A DNA stretch of 11,900 nt, taken from the NCBI GenBank assembly GCA_034696485.1, contig JAQIWT010001213.1:1-11900 (forward strand). Direction: 5' to 3'. The first letter of the stretch is position 1. Each line of letters begins with the position of its first letter. The DNA comes from Isohypsibius dastychi (lineage: Eukaryota > Tardigrada > Eutardigrada > Parachela > Isohypsibiidae). The notes below the pieces were generated by a model that saw only the letters and a program-made list of their open reading frames with translations, was not told the DNA's origin and ran no database searches. A program made the position numbers and the translations under genes. Shown piece after piece: positions 1 through 8,822 of the stretch.

Positions 1-1
1 C

Positions 2-1015
2 TGGTTCGAGAGGCAGTTCGCCCGAATCAAGCTGCGACTCGAGCGTGCGGGACGATTTGACATGTTGGATACACTTAGGCAATGGTCCAGACGTCTGGAT
101 ATCGACTACGATGCGGTGCAGGACAGAGGAAGCCGATGCCTAAAGGCACTCGCGGATCCGAAATGCGGGGGAGCTATGCTTGTTTCCTGCGGAGGCTTAC
201 ACTTGCATGTCGATGGCAAGATTGCTCATTGCTGTGGTTCAACACCGGAGCGAGTGTTTTCGGAGAAGGATGCAAACAGACCAAGACTGGATGATCTGTT
301 TGTTACTGGGCCAGGTTCTGCGTGCGTGAAGCTCGAATTCTCAGGCACGTATCCAGAGGATTATGCAATGGCAACTGTCAACTCCGAGTTTGAGCAAATA
401 TTCGGTTTGACTCAAAAGCAGGTGAACGATAAAGTAAAGCTGATGGGAAGCGGTTTGCTACCATGGGGAGGAGACTTTTTGGCTTTGCTCGCACCAAATG
501 AGGCGGATGTTTTCGCGTTCATGCAGGTGTGCGCCATTAGCTTGAATTGGAGCTTCCTCGGTCGGAGCAAAGATGAGTTCCCCTTGGTTCGTGAAGTTCC
601 TTCAGCTCATGTGTTTCCTTTATCCGTGGTAAATTGTGCAGAGCCGGTACCTTGCCTGGTCAAATGTGTCCATAGGGAGCACGTTGACTTCACAAATGGA
701 ATTCAAATTCAGATCTCCTTGAGCTTTGAGCCCCTGATGCCCGTTCAAGCCGCCAATCTTTCATCCGGTTCGCCTACGGATAGCACCATTGCACGGGAAT
801 TGCCCATCGCGGACGATGATTCTTCTTGCAGACAGCAAGATTCGTCCAGTGCTGCGACACCGATGGAAGACGTCGATGCGGCAGAGGATGCGTTCGGCCC
901 CGATGACATTCTGTTCCCCGATTTTGAGCTGCAAGGAGGTGACGACGATCTGTTCTTTCAGGATCTCTTGGAGTTCGCCAGAATTAGCGATGCAAGGGAT
1001 TTATCTGACAAATAA
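2..1015 (+). CDS. PAS-like protein with acidic C-terminal tail (5'-partial)
   Basis: The frame is open from base 2, so the ATG at 62 is probably internal and the gene begins left of the window. Counting from that ATG (317 residues), residues about 90-225 look like a PAS fold: an 'NSEFEQIFGLT' segment typical of the first PAS helices, a 'GGDFLALLAPNEADVF' segment like the later helix, and a closing strand 'IQIQISLSFEPL'. Residues about 250-306 are a Ser/Asp/Glu-rich tail ending in FPDFEL and DDLFFQDLLEF, acidic plus aromatic/hydrophobic like transcriptional activation domains. The Cys-containing stretch at residues 35-60 was not recognised. No DNA-binding domain is visible, but one could lie upstream. 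A transcriptional regulator is an inference; the exact family is not recognised. The frame ends in four consecutive stop codons. It converges on the helicase gene. Confidence 0.75.
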   Translation, partial: WFERQFARIKLRLERAGRFDMLDTLRQWSRRLDIDYDAVQDRGSRCLKALADPKCGGAMLVSCGGLHLHVDGKIAHCCGSTPERVFSEKDANRPRLDDLFVTGPGSACVKLEFSGTYPEDYAMATVNSEFEQIFGLTQKQVNDKVKLMGSGLLPWGGDFLALLAPNEADVFAFMQVCAISLNWSFLGRSKDEFPLVREVPSAHVFPLSVVNCAEPVPCLVKCVHREHVDFTNGIQIQISLSFEPLMPVQAANLSSGSPTDSTIARELPIADDDSSCRQQDSSSAATPMEDVDAAEDAFGPDDILFPDFELQGGDDDLFFQDLLEFARISDARDLSDK

Positions 1016-1161
1016 TAATGATAGGTTCAGTGGTTGTGATTGCGTTAGTGTGGAATAAGCGACTTGATGCTTGAGCGCTTCCTAGTATTCTCTTTGTTCC
1101 ATGTTAACATGCTTCGAACAACAGGCTAATCAAGGCTAGATTACATGCCTTTACATTTTCT

Positions 1162-1176
1162 AATTTTTAAAAAATT
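1162..1176. repeat. T5A6 self-complementary AT element in convergent 3' gap
   Basis: AATTTTTAAAAAATT lies 7 bp beyond the helicase stop codon, between two converging genes. It is one of four similar T-run/A-run blocks seen in this window, all outside the confirmed genes. It may help form 3' ends or exclude nucleosomes; no function is demonstrated. Confidence 0.5.
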
Positions 1177-1182
1177 GTTCAG

Positions 1183-4100
1183 CTAGATTTGCTGGCCGGA
1201 TGATTTTGCCAAGGCAACTCGTTTGAGATGCTGCCTTTCTTCTTCTGTACCAAAATCGACACCCTTTCGATAATAGTGTGGTGCAATCTCCACCAACCAC
1301 TCGGGTTCAATAACTATCACCTCCCGCATGAACTCCTTGCTGGTCTTAACAAGTGAATGGTAGACAAGGAATTTCGGGGGAGGGCTGCGTTGAAACATGC
1401 TTGACGATGGATGGATCGAGACTGACACTCTTGTTTTCACTGTGACGTAGGTCGCCTGTTCAGCCGTCGGTGATGAGCTGAGACGACAGAGATTGTAAAA
1501 GTATCCGGCGGTAATAGCCTTTCGGATGGCCAGCGAATTTGGGTTGTGTTCCTGTCCCTCCCTCACAGCCTCTTTCTTGAGATCAACCCGATCGCAAAGA
1601 TTATCCAGCTGGTCTCGCACATCACGAGCACGATTCATGGCTCGATCGTGCACAAATTTCTCGCGACACCACGCTCGATTATATCCTGTGTCCCTCCACT
1701 GATTGTAGATTTGGAGCAGCATTAGATGGTCCCCATCTTGACCAATTCCCCTCACAAAAGATTGTTTCGCATGATCTGCTTGGATACGTTTCTCCGCATT
1801 GGACTGAGGTGGACGAATAAAAACCTCCTCCGCGTCGAGCATAGCGCAGATGGTCAAGCAATCATTTACGCACTGATACGCTTCGGCAGCCAAGAGCATT
1901 TTGGATAAGCAAGGATCAGTCGGGAACTCAGCCATTCGGAACCCCAACTTAGTAAGCTGACCTTTGTCGTTCAAGGCTCCCAGTGCATAAAGGAGCTCGA
2001 GGGACTTCATGAGGGTCTCAGCTGGCGGAGGGTCCATGAAATCGAATTTAAGAAGGTCGTCGATACCCAAACTTTTGAGTAATAGAACCACGTTGCTGAG
2101 GTTAGCACGTTGAATTTCGGGTACTGTCGCGTCTTCCAACTCATTCTCGAACGACCAAGCGGTATATAATCGGAAACACTTACCCGGGGCGGTTCGACCA
2201 GCACGACCGGATCGCTGATTAGCTCCTGCCTTACTCACTGGCACAACTACCAGTGACTCCATCCCGGTCCGGGGGTCATATGCGTTCTGCTTTGCAAAAC
2301 CGCAATCAATAACGTAGCGAATACCATCAATAGTAAGCGACGTCTCGGCGATGTTGGTTGCGAGGACCACTTTCCGTGCATTATCGGGAGTTGGTAAAAA
2401 GACCTTCGCCTGGTCCTCCGCGGGCAAACTTGAGTAAATTGGGCAGATAATTAGTTCCTTCAACTTTGAGCCCATCTGTCTGGTACGATCCACTAGTGCA
2501 TCACGCGCGGCTTCAATCTCTTGCTGGCCTGTGAGAAACACGAGAATGTCCCCTGGTATCTCCTGGGTAACGTGGATCTGGAGGGTGGTCACAACGGCTG
2601 CATCCAGGTAGTCTGCCTCAGGAGCCTTGGTGTAGAAGATATCGACGGGGAAGGGTCGACCAGGCACCGTGAAGATTGGCGCGTCTTCAAAATATGCGGA
2701 AAAGGCCTGAGCATCCATTGTCGCTGAGGCAATTATGATTCTAAGTTCGGATCTGAACTTGCACACATCTTTGAGGAGGCCAAATAAGATATCCGTCTGC
2801 AACGTCCTTTCGTGAGCTTCGTCGACCATGATGACGGAGTAGTCCTTGAGGTCGGGCTGCGTCATGAACTCTCTCAATAGCATACCGTCTGTCATATACT
2901 TGATCACCGTTGAGTCACTCGTGCAATCTTCGAAACGAATGGAATAGCCCACCTCGGCCCCAATCTTACATCCGACCTCCACCGCAACTCGTGAAGCAAC
3001 GGACATTGCGGCGACGCGGCGTGGCTGCGTGCAAGCTATCTTGCCCAGCTCGCTGAAGCCCTCTTCGTGAAGATATTGGGGCAACTGGGTTGTCTTGCCC
3101 GATCCCGTTTCGCCAACAACGATTAACACTTGGTTTTGTTTGATGGCATCGATGAGCTGGGTTCGAAATGGGTAGATTGGCAAGGACCGACGAGATTCGG
3201 CTATTGACATCTCACTCCGCTGTTTATGTCTCTGATCAGACGGTGTAGTCTCGCTGGAAGGTTCTCTATTGATGTGATGTGATCGCTTTCGATTCTTATC
3301 CCTCTTACTCTTGCGTGATCGATGCCTCCTGTCAGCATCCTCATCTGAGCTTGAGGAAGGATCGTCTAACAAGACAAATTCGATTTGAGTACCAAGCTTT
3401 CGCAGTTCATCTTCTGGTTTGTCTGCATTCAGCCGCAAAAGTTTCTGTGCCTCCCAATCGTCACGATCAGCCCTCCCATTCTTGTTCTGCTGGGCCTCAC
3501 CAGGATCTTCCTTCCATTCGTCCTTAAGTTCACTAACATCTTTTATCCTCTTTTGGGACCCCCCATCATCTTGTAATCTGAAGGCTTTTACACCAGCAAG
3601 TGCTTCTTCTTTTCTCCTCGCCTCCATCTCAATCACGCGCTTTCTCGCCTCACGCTCCTTTAGCTCTTCCTCGGTGAGCTTCTGACCTTCGAACAGGTGC
3701 TCCTCCTCTCGTTGAAACTCAGCCTCCAATTTGACCTTATGCTCCACTCGCTTCTCCAGATAGCTCTTTCGCGATCGGTCACGCTGTTCCTCCATTGAAA
3801 GAATGGACTTCTCAGACTTATGCTTCTTCTGCTCCTCTAGTTGTCTTATCATCTTTTCCTGGAGGTATTCCTCCCCGCTTCCAACAAATTCGTTGAACGA
3901 ATCAAGTTTGGCTTTGTCAACAAACTCGGCGGAGCTGTGGGGAGGATCTTCGATCAATACGTCGCGACTATTATCGAATTTGCCAGGATCATTTTTAGAG
4001 TTCTCGTCCATGGCCTTGTCGTCATTCTGATCTCGCTTGCGGATGCTGCGATGGCTCGATGCTCTTCGTTTGGTCTTATCTTGATCCTCTGAAGAGGACG

Positions 4101-4464
4101 AAGAAGATCGGCCACGTGAGGTGTTTTTCGATTTCTTGGATGATTTCCGCTTGGTTTTAGATTCCTCCTTGTCATCATCCTCGTCCATTGGCAGAAATGC
4201 GTGCTTCTTGCTTTCCCTTAGAGCATCTGCATTTGTTCTCGCATTTCTGGCACCATTTGTGCCACTGGCACTGCCGTGGGTCCTTGCAAAGAGTTCAGAT
4301 ACAAACTGGCGAGTTCTCTCGCTCTCGTACAAGCCGGCCTTGCGAAGCGCCTGCATGAGCTGTTCAGGGGATGACGATGACAGCCCCAAGGACCAAATGT
4401 AATCCTCCAGGTCAGGGCTCGTGTGGCTCAATACCGCCGCGATGTTCGCTCGCAGCCAATCCAT
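1183..4464 (-). CDS. DHX16: Prp2/DHX16-type DEAH-box spliceosomal RNA helicase
   Basis: A 1093-residue DEAH-box ATPase. In its family (yeast Prp2, fission yeast Cdc28, human DHX16) it remodels the activated spliceosome before the first splicing step, in the nucleus. Motifs in order: GETGSGKT (I, residues 451-458), TQPRR (Ia, 479-483), DEAH (II, 548-551), SAT (III, 590-592), FLTGQQE (IV, 643-649), [12 protein letters not shown] (V, 703-714), QRSGRAGR (VI, 750-757). These are followed by the helicase-associated winged-helix/HA2 region and an OB-fold (about 975-1075). The N-terminal ~60 residues resemble the DHX16 N-terminal helical domain. Residues ~95-150 and ~370-420 are RS/KS-rich, and ~200-295 is a charged E/K helix. 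Length is close to DHX16 (about 1040). The ATG at 4464 is the first in frame after a stop at 4500-4498, with A at -3 and G at +4; the TTG two codons upstream is not needed. No intron. Prp2 subfamily versus related Prp16/22/43 is judged from the N-terminus and overall match. Confidence 0.93.
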   Translation of the reverse strand: MDWLRANIAAVLSHTSPDLEDYIWSLGLSSSSPEQLMQALRKAGLYESERTRQFVSELFARTHGSASGTNGARNARTNADALRESKKHAFLPMDEDDDKEESKTKRKSSKKSKNTSRGRSSSSSSEDQDKTKRRASSHRSIRKRDQNDDKAMDENSKNDPGKFDNSRDVLIEDPPHSSAEFVDKAKLDSFNEFVGSGEEYLQEKMIRQLEEQKKHKSEKSILSMEEQRDRSRKSYLEKRVEHKVKLEAEFQREEEHLFEGQKLTEEELKEREARKRVIEMEARRKEEALAGVKAFRLQDDGGSQKRIKDVSELKDEWKEDPGEAQQNKNGRADRDDWEAQKLLRLNADKPEDELRKLGTQIEFVLLDDPSSSSDEDADRRHRSRKSKRDKNRKRSHHINREPSSETTPSDQRHKQRSEMSIAESRRSLPIYPFRTQLIDAIKQNQVLIVVGETGSGKTTQLPQYLHEEGFSELGKIACTQPRRVAAMSVASRVAVEVGCKIGAEVGYSIRFEDCTSDSTVIKYMTDGMLLREFMTQPDLKDYSVIMVDEAHERTLQTDILFGLLKDVCKFRSELRIIIASATMDAQAFSAYFEDAPIFTVPGRPFPVDIFYTKAPEADYLDAAVVTTLQIHVTQEIPGDILVFLTGQQEIEAARDALVDRTRQMGSKLKELIICPIYSSLPAEDQAKVFLPTPDNARKVVLATNIAETSLTIDGIRYVIDCGFAKQNAYDPRTGMESLVVVPVSKAGANQRSGRAGRTAPGKCFRLYTAWSFENELEDATVPEIQRANLSNVVLLLKSLGIDDLLKFDFMDPPPAETLMKSLELLYALGALNDKGQLTKLGFRMAEFPTDPCLSKMLLAAEAYQCVNDCLTICAMLDAEEVFIRPPQSNAEKRIQADHAKQSFVRGIGQDGDHLMLLQIYNQWRDTGYNRAWCREKFVHDRAMNRARDVRDQLDNLCDRVDLKKEAVREGQEHNPNSLAIRKAITAGYFYNLCRLSSSPTAEQATYVTVKTRVSVSIHPSSSMFQRSPPPKFLVYHSLVKTSKEFMREVIVIEPEWLVEIAPHYYRKGVDFGTEEERQHLKRVALAKSSGQQI

Positions 4465-4546
4465 CTTCAAAGGTAGCTCAAGAAATCGCGCACAGTGTCA
4501 TTCGAAAGGCACTCCTCAGAGGTCTATTTACATACAGTACGCGTTC

Positions 4547-4891
4547 ATGACTACCACCAGAGCCAAGCCTGCCAGGGACATCAGGCGGTCCGCCAAGCGC
4601 TTTCTTCCCAAAACCTACGGCTTTCACGCGTCTGTGGTCTTCATCTACCGCACCATCGGTCAGTTGTTCGGTCGTTCCCTTGGAGGACGCTTGAGCGTTC
4701 CTTGTAACCTCGACTGTGTTCGGGCTTTGATTTTATGTTTCGAAGAAAGACGAGATATCAAACTATTTTTTAAAAATGACTTTGACTTCGCGTGTATGAA
4801 TAACCTGAGGATTTATCGTCACGCAGTTTGGTGCTTGAAGCTTGGAGGTCTGCCAATAATTGAATTGTTGCCCTCGCACATGGTCATTTGA
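4547..4891 (+). CDS. possible small divergent gene or first exon, unknown function
   Basis: The ATG at 4547 lies 82 bp from the helicase start and points away from it, a spacing typical of divergent promoters. The first 40 codons end in G or C in 31 cases, matching the GC-ending habit of the helicase gene. The product starts MTTTRAKPARDIRR and is Arg/Lys-rich at the N-terminus, as in organelle-targeting or basic proteins. The coding character fades after about 4700. That suggests either a first exon ending near the GTCAGT at 4659 or no gene at all. As an uninterrupted frame it encodes 114 residues. No family recognised. Confidence 0.22.
   Translation: MTTTRAKPARDIRRSAKRFLPKTYGFHASVVFIYRTIGQLFGRSLGGRLSVPCNLDCVRALILCFEERRDIKLFFKNDFDFACMNNLRIYRHAVWCLKLGGLPIIELLPSHMVI
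4766..4776. repeat. T6A5 AT element
   Basis: TTTTTTAAAAA, intergenic, about 300 bp upstream of the helicase start. Same type as the blocks at 1162, 5163 and 9346. Confidence 0.45.
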
Positions 4892-5162
4892 TTGTGGTGC
4901 CGCTTTGTATTGAAAATTATTTTATTCATCTCACCAAATACAGTTGTTGGGATTCGAGTACTTGTGTTGTCAACCATTATGTAATATGCAAACGCGCCAG
5001 CCAGGACGTGATCTCGCTGTGGTGGTGAAAACGTGACCATTGAACTTGAGTTAATCTCTCAACGCAGCTGGTATGGGAGAGAGAATAATCATAACATGTA
5101 CATAGGGTGTGATCACACTAATAGATGTACTATATAGCCAGGGCATGCATGTGCAAAATTTC

Positions 5163-5172
5163 TTTTTAAAAA
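5163..5172. repeat. T5A5 AT element downstream of HSF gene
   Basis: TTTTTAAAAA, intergenic, about 300 bp beyond the HSF stop codon. Third of the four T-run/A-run blocks. Confidence 0.45.
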
Positions 5173-5470
5173 TCAACTACATAAAGAGATATGGAACATA
5201 CAATCAGGTAACATTTTTTGCAGGGGAGATTCGGTACACCACACCATCTGTCAAGTGCGCCAACATCCGCTCTTGGCAGTCAGAAAAAGGGAGACGATCC
5301 AGATGTAAAAGTCTCGGCAACGCGCACATCTGGAGTCAAGAACACTTCAGGGCCGGTATGAATGGGGTTGTGGCAATCATGCGTTGGTCATGTTTCGGAA
5401 GAATATCCCATGATCTGCCTCCGACCCTCGGTAACCAAGGAGATCATTTAGATGCTGAGAAATTAAATCG

Positions 5471-8400
5471 CTAGTCTCGCGCAGTGACCCCTGGTGCAGT
5501 GTTCGGGGTCATTTGGATCACCATCCTCTCGTCACTGGAGCAAACACTTGCGTCACTTGCGCTGCTATTTTCAGAGCTTGATGTAGACATCATGGCGAGA
5601 GGCATCAGATTAGAGGAAGAGTTAATTTCGTTCGTCTGGACCTTTTCTTTCGAAGTTGTTGCGGACGATTGTGCAAGGTTATTCATGTTGAAGCCGCCTC
5701 GAAGAAGGGATGTGACATCGGGCATCCCAAGATTGTTCCCCATAGCCATCCTCTGGCGCGCGACAGCTGCTGCAGATATGAGGTCAGACGCAGTGAATAT
5801 CTGGGGAAACAAACCACTGGACTGAGCGGGGAAGCTACTACTTCCAGGGTTTGCAATCCCATTCGAACTTTGGTTGGAAGCGAAAGGATTCAACATTGGA
5901 ATGCCATTATGATGCTGCATACTAAAGGGCGATGACATCGCATTGCTCAGTGGGAAGGGAAGTCCACCGGAAATTTTCGAGGTATCGAGCCCGTTTGGTA
6001 AAGACCATCCCACTCCCCCACCAGTAAACGGAACAGGTCCCTGCGAGAGTAGCGAGCTAACGGGCACGGCCCGCTTAGTTGGGCTTTCTCGTGCTTTGTT
6101 CAGTAACATAGTCAAGCCCGTCACAGCATCCATCGCATTGTCAACGGGAGAAGTTGATTCTTTCTTCACCAAGAATGAACCGTCCATTTCATCATCATCA
6201 CCCCATTCATTCTTTTTATCAGCTTTGACATGCTTGCGGCTGATTCGGGGCAGAAGATCCTCGCGATTGCGCTCGAAGAATTCGTGCTGAAAGGTATGGA
6301 CGGCACCAGGAGACGACTCTGTTTTCTCGAATCCGTACATATTCAACTGCCGAATGAACGAGCTGACATTTTTGTGCTTGAAGTACTTGGGTAGATACAT
6401 CTCCGAAAGAGCAGCTTCGTTGCGGATCTCCAACGCACATCCGTTGGTACTAAAACCTACGGCTTCATTGTTGAGCATCGCCAGATCGTACGTTGCATGG
6501 ACAAATGGTGTAGGCTTGCTCCTAGCTCCGGGAACCTCCCTCGATGTCGAACTGCGCTTCACCAACGTTGAGATTGTGAAGCGACTCTTCTTCATCTGGC
6601 CCTTGCTTGAACGTTTTTGAGCCGCACCCTTGCTTTGTTTACGACTGATGAGCGCAAGAAGGTCCGGCCTTCCTTTGACAAAGTACTCGTGCTGGAATGT
6701 GTGGATTGCCCTTGGAGATCCCACTACCTTTTCAAAGCCATACATGTTGAGCTGCCGAACGAACGAGCTGACGTTGTTGTGTTTAAAGAACTTTGAAAGA
6801 ACTTCCGTTGACAGCATGACTTCATCACGAATTTCGAGCGCATTGCCCGCAGCGCTAAAGCCCACTCCTTCATTCTCAAGCATTCCTATATCATACGCGG
6901 CCTGAACGAAGGGAGTCGACTTGCCTTTAGTTCTGCGGTCTTTCTCCGCTTCCATGGTTTCGTCTTCCGCCGAAATGTCATCGTCGTCGCTTCCACCATC
7001 TTCGTCGTCCGATCCATCAGACGAATCCTCGTCGTCACTGTCATGGTCATCTTCGTCATCTGCCGAGCCGTCTGTGTCCAATATAGATTCAGTCTTCTTG
7101 TTCCCGGGGGCCATTTCTTTTGAAGACGTTGCCAAAGACTTTTTATTGTTGATTGCGACACGCTTGAGTTCTTCTTGAGGAGAAACAGCTGCGATAGGCA
7201 TTGCGCTGAACGAAAGCTGGTTGACCGCGTGGTTGATTGTGTGCGAGGACACTGGGTGAAAACGATTGAATTCACTAGATGGGTTTGAGAATGTTGATGC
7301 TGCATGGGCCAGAGACATTATGGGCATGGATCCGTAAATACCGTTCGCCGAGTTCAAGTTGAACAAGCCGAGATTAGAATGAGAAATCGGCCCTTTACTC
7401 GTCAATGAAGGAATCCTTGACTGTTGCTGTTCGGGCATAGCCAGAGCCGGAATGACATTCTCCAGCAAGTCCTCTCGACCCCGCATAAAGTATGGGTGTC
7501 GAAACTTGTTCTCGGCAATCTGAACAAAGCCGTACAAACTAAGTTGACGCAAAAATGAACCTAGGCTACTATGGCTGAAGTACAGTGGGAGGAGGCGCTT
7601 GGCCAGACCAGAGGAGTCGCGTATTTCGAGCGTTGCTCCATCAGGGCTCATGCCGATCTCAGGATTGTCCGACGCTACCGCCATCTCATACGTAGACTCG
7701 ATGAACCGGGTTATCTTGCGCCCCGGAGCCAGGTTGCTTGATCTTGCAGCTCGGAATTCATCAACTGCTTCACTGTCGTCATCTTTGACACGCTTGTTAT
7801 TCGGCTCATCATCACCGCTAGAGTTCTTCTTCACTTTTGTTTTGCGTAAAATAAGAGGTAGCCAATCCTCACGTCCTCTCTTGAAGTATTCGTGACGGAA
7901 TGTGTGAGGTATAGATTGATTTCCATCCTTTGTGGAGACCCCATCTAGAATATGAACGAATGTTAGACAGGTTCTGAGAGTCTGCATGCACAATCAACTC
8001 ACCAACTTTTTCGAATCCGTACATGTTCAATTGGCGGATGAAGGAACTGATATTCTTGTGTTTGAAATATCGTGGCAACACCTTTTCAGCAAACAAGGTA
8101 ACATCGCGAATTTCTAGCGCGCCCCCATCGATGGAGAAACCCACGTATGGTCCATCGTTATTGCTGACCATCTCATAAGCGGCATATACGAACGGCTTTA
8201 ACTTGGTCTGAAGAGCGTCTGCAGGAGGAAGACGACGTGTCTCTGGCTTGGACTTCGAGGCCATTGAGAAGCTACTTGACAACTGGCCGCTAGTGGATGC
8301 CATGCCGCCCGAGGCGCTTTGGCCGCCATCGCTTGACACGCTCAGTGCCGATGTCGAAGTAGACTTCCGTATCTTGTGGGGCTTTCTCGTCGAATTGCTG

Positions 8401-8796
8401 CGTGATACTTGATCCAGTAGGTCTGGTCTATCTTTTCGGAAAAAATCGTGTCGAAACGCATGGGCGGCTCCGTCGAATGCTGGGTTTCTCTCACTGTTAG
8501 TTCACTCTGGGTGTCTAAGGTCACAAGCAATCTGGTAATCTCAACTTACCAACTTTCTCAAATCCATACATATTTAGCTGTCGGAAAAATGAGCTAATGT
8601 TCTTATGCTTGAAATACTTCGGAAGGACCTCCTCGCATAGAAGCGGCACGTCCCTTATCTCCAACGTGGTCCCATCTGCAGAAAAGCCCACGACGGGCTC
8701 GTTCGTCAGAGCCATGTCGTAGGTTGATTGAACAAATGGTTTTGCTTTAAAGCGCCCAGGTGGAGACGCGCTGTCCGCGTACTCATCTTCCGACAT
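5471..8796 (-). CDS. HSF-type transcription factor with five tandem DNA-binding domains (3 exons)
   Basis: Exons: 8796-8550, 8479-8003, 7944-5471 (minus strand), giving 1065 residues. Five HSF-type winged-helix domains can be read: residues ~19-107, 177-275, 320-408, 586-677 and 721-812. Each has a core like LEIRD..(V)LPKYFKHKNISSF followed by the recognition helix 'RQLNMYGFEK', then the F-x-H-x-(F/Y)-F helix of the family. Splicing rests on GTAAGT/CAG and GTGAGT/TAG sites; both junctions are phase 1 and restore the wing segments (HAFRHDFF, HTFRHEYF). Residues 531-577, between DBD3 and DBD4, are an Asp/Glu/Ser tract. About 250 C-terminal residues are Ser/Asn/Gly/Met-rich, a likely regulatory or activation region. 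Basic clusters (KVKK..KRVK, ~279-295) could be nuclear signals. I see no HR-A/B-like heptad repeat. ATG 8796 is preceded by an in-frame stop near 8868. HSF family membership is certain; target sites and heat control are inference. Ordinary HSFs have one domain. Confidence 0.92.
6233..6508 (-). other. HSF DNA-binding domain 5
   Basis: Residues ~721-812. Contains PFVHATYDLAM, VGFSTNGCALEIRN, YLPKYFKHKNVSSF, the RQLNMYGFEK recognition helix, and HTFQHEFF. It is closest to domain 4, which shares the FQHE(F/Y)F wing end and a Ser-Pro-x-Ala-x-His spacer, suggesting a late duplication. No intron. Confidence 0.9.
6638..6913 (-). other. HSF DNA-binding domain 4
   Basis: Residues ~586-677. Contains PFVQAAYDIGM, VGFSAAGNALEIRD, KFFKHNNVSSFVRQLNMYGF and HTFQHEYF. 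It follows directly on the acidic tract. No intron. Confidence 0.9.
6938..7078 (-). other. acidic Asp/Glu/Ser tract between HSF domains 3 and 4
   Basis: Residues ~531-577 of the HSF-like protein, encoded largely by GAT/GAC/GAA/TCG-type codons, so the DNA looks like an imperfect trinucleotide repeat. It splits the five-domain array into 1-3 and 4-5. It could be an acidic activation patch, a flexible linker, or a DNA-mimicking autoinhibitory segment; these are inferences. Confidence 0.85.
7445..7711 (-). other. HSF DNA-binding domain 3 (divergent)
   Basis: Residues ~320-408. The most divergent copy: the usual YFKHKNISSF is YFSHSSLGSF, the recognition helix reads RQLSLYGF, and the wing is shortened so that FVQIAENKFRHPYF follows directly. 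The Arg-Gln-Leu core of the recognition helix is kept. It may have lost or changed DNA contact. Confidence 0.85.
7844..8198 (-). other. HSF DNA-binding domain 2 (split by intron)
   Basis: Residues ~177-275 across exons 2 and 3. Contains KPFVYAAYEMV, VGFSIDGGALEIRD, YFKHKNISSFIRQLNMYGF, then the intron, then HTFRHEYF. The wing is longer than in the other copies. Confidence 0.88.
7945..8002 (-). other. intron 2 of HSF-like gene (58 nt)
   Basis: Donor GTGAGT right after the codons for YGFEKV, acceptor CTAG, phase 1. Reading through it gives a stop and loses the conserved HTFRHEYF; removing it restores both the frame and the domain. Confidence 0.85.
8406..8742 (-). other. HSF DNA-binding domain 1 (split by intron)
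   Basis: Residues ~19-107 across exons 1 and 2. Contains KPFVQSTYDMAL, VGFSADGTTLEIRD, YFKHKNISSFFRQLNMYGF, then after splicing AFDGAAHAFRHDFF. It starts only ~18 residues from the N-terminus. Confidence 0.9.
8480..8549 (-). other. intron 1 of HSF-like gene (70 nt)
   Basis: Donor GTAAGT after the codons for YGFEKV, acceptor CCCAG, phase 1. It sits at the same site and phase as intron 2. Without removal the frame stops after nine extra codons. Confidence 0.85.
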
Positions 8797-8822
8797 TTGT
8801 CTGGAGAGAATCCAACTTCCGA

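Larger units (their letters stand above)
4465..5470. other. intergenic stretch between helicase 5' end and HSF 3' end
   Basis: About 1 kb with no confirmed gene. It must hold the helicase promoter at its left end and the HSF 3' UTR and terminator (minus strand) at its right end. Two T-run/A-run elements (4766-4776, 5163-5172) lie here, as does a plus-strand reading frame from 4547 with coding-like base use. At 5212-5223 there is a pyrimidine tract ending in GCAG followed by open plus-strand sequence, which could be a splice acceptor. No RNA gene or mobile element was recognised. Confidence 0.6.

Noticed and set aside
4465-4470. TTG as start of the helicase, two codons before the ATG
   Set aside because: A eukaryotic gene is expected to start at ATG. 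The ATG at 4464 has A at -3 and G at +4, and no ATG lies between it and the upstream in-frame stop.
4945-4965. TCGAATCCC on the minus strand, resembling a tRNA T-loop/B-box
   Set aside because: The flanking bases do not pair into a T-stem, and no A-box or acceptor stem was found at the right distance.
6354-7178. Plus-strand open frames inside the HSF gene (e.g. 6354-6620, 6921-7178)
   Set aside because: They are antisense shadows of the HSF domains and of the acidic tract (its reverse reads as poly-Ser).
7869-8796. Two separate short HSF genes upstream of the long exon
   Set aside because: Each short frame breaks right after YGFEKV at a consensus donor. Splicing in the same phase restores the missing wing and helix, so this is one gene.
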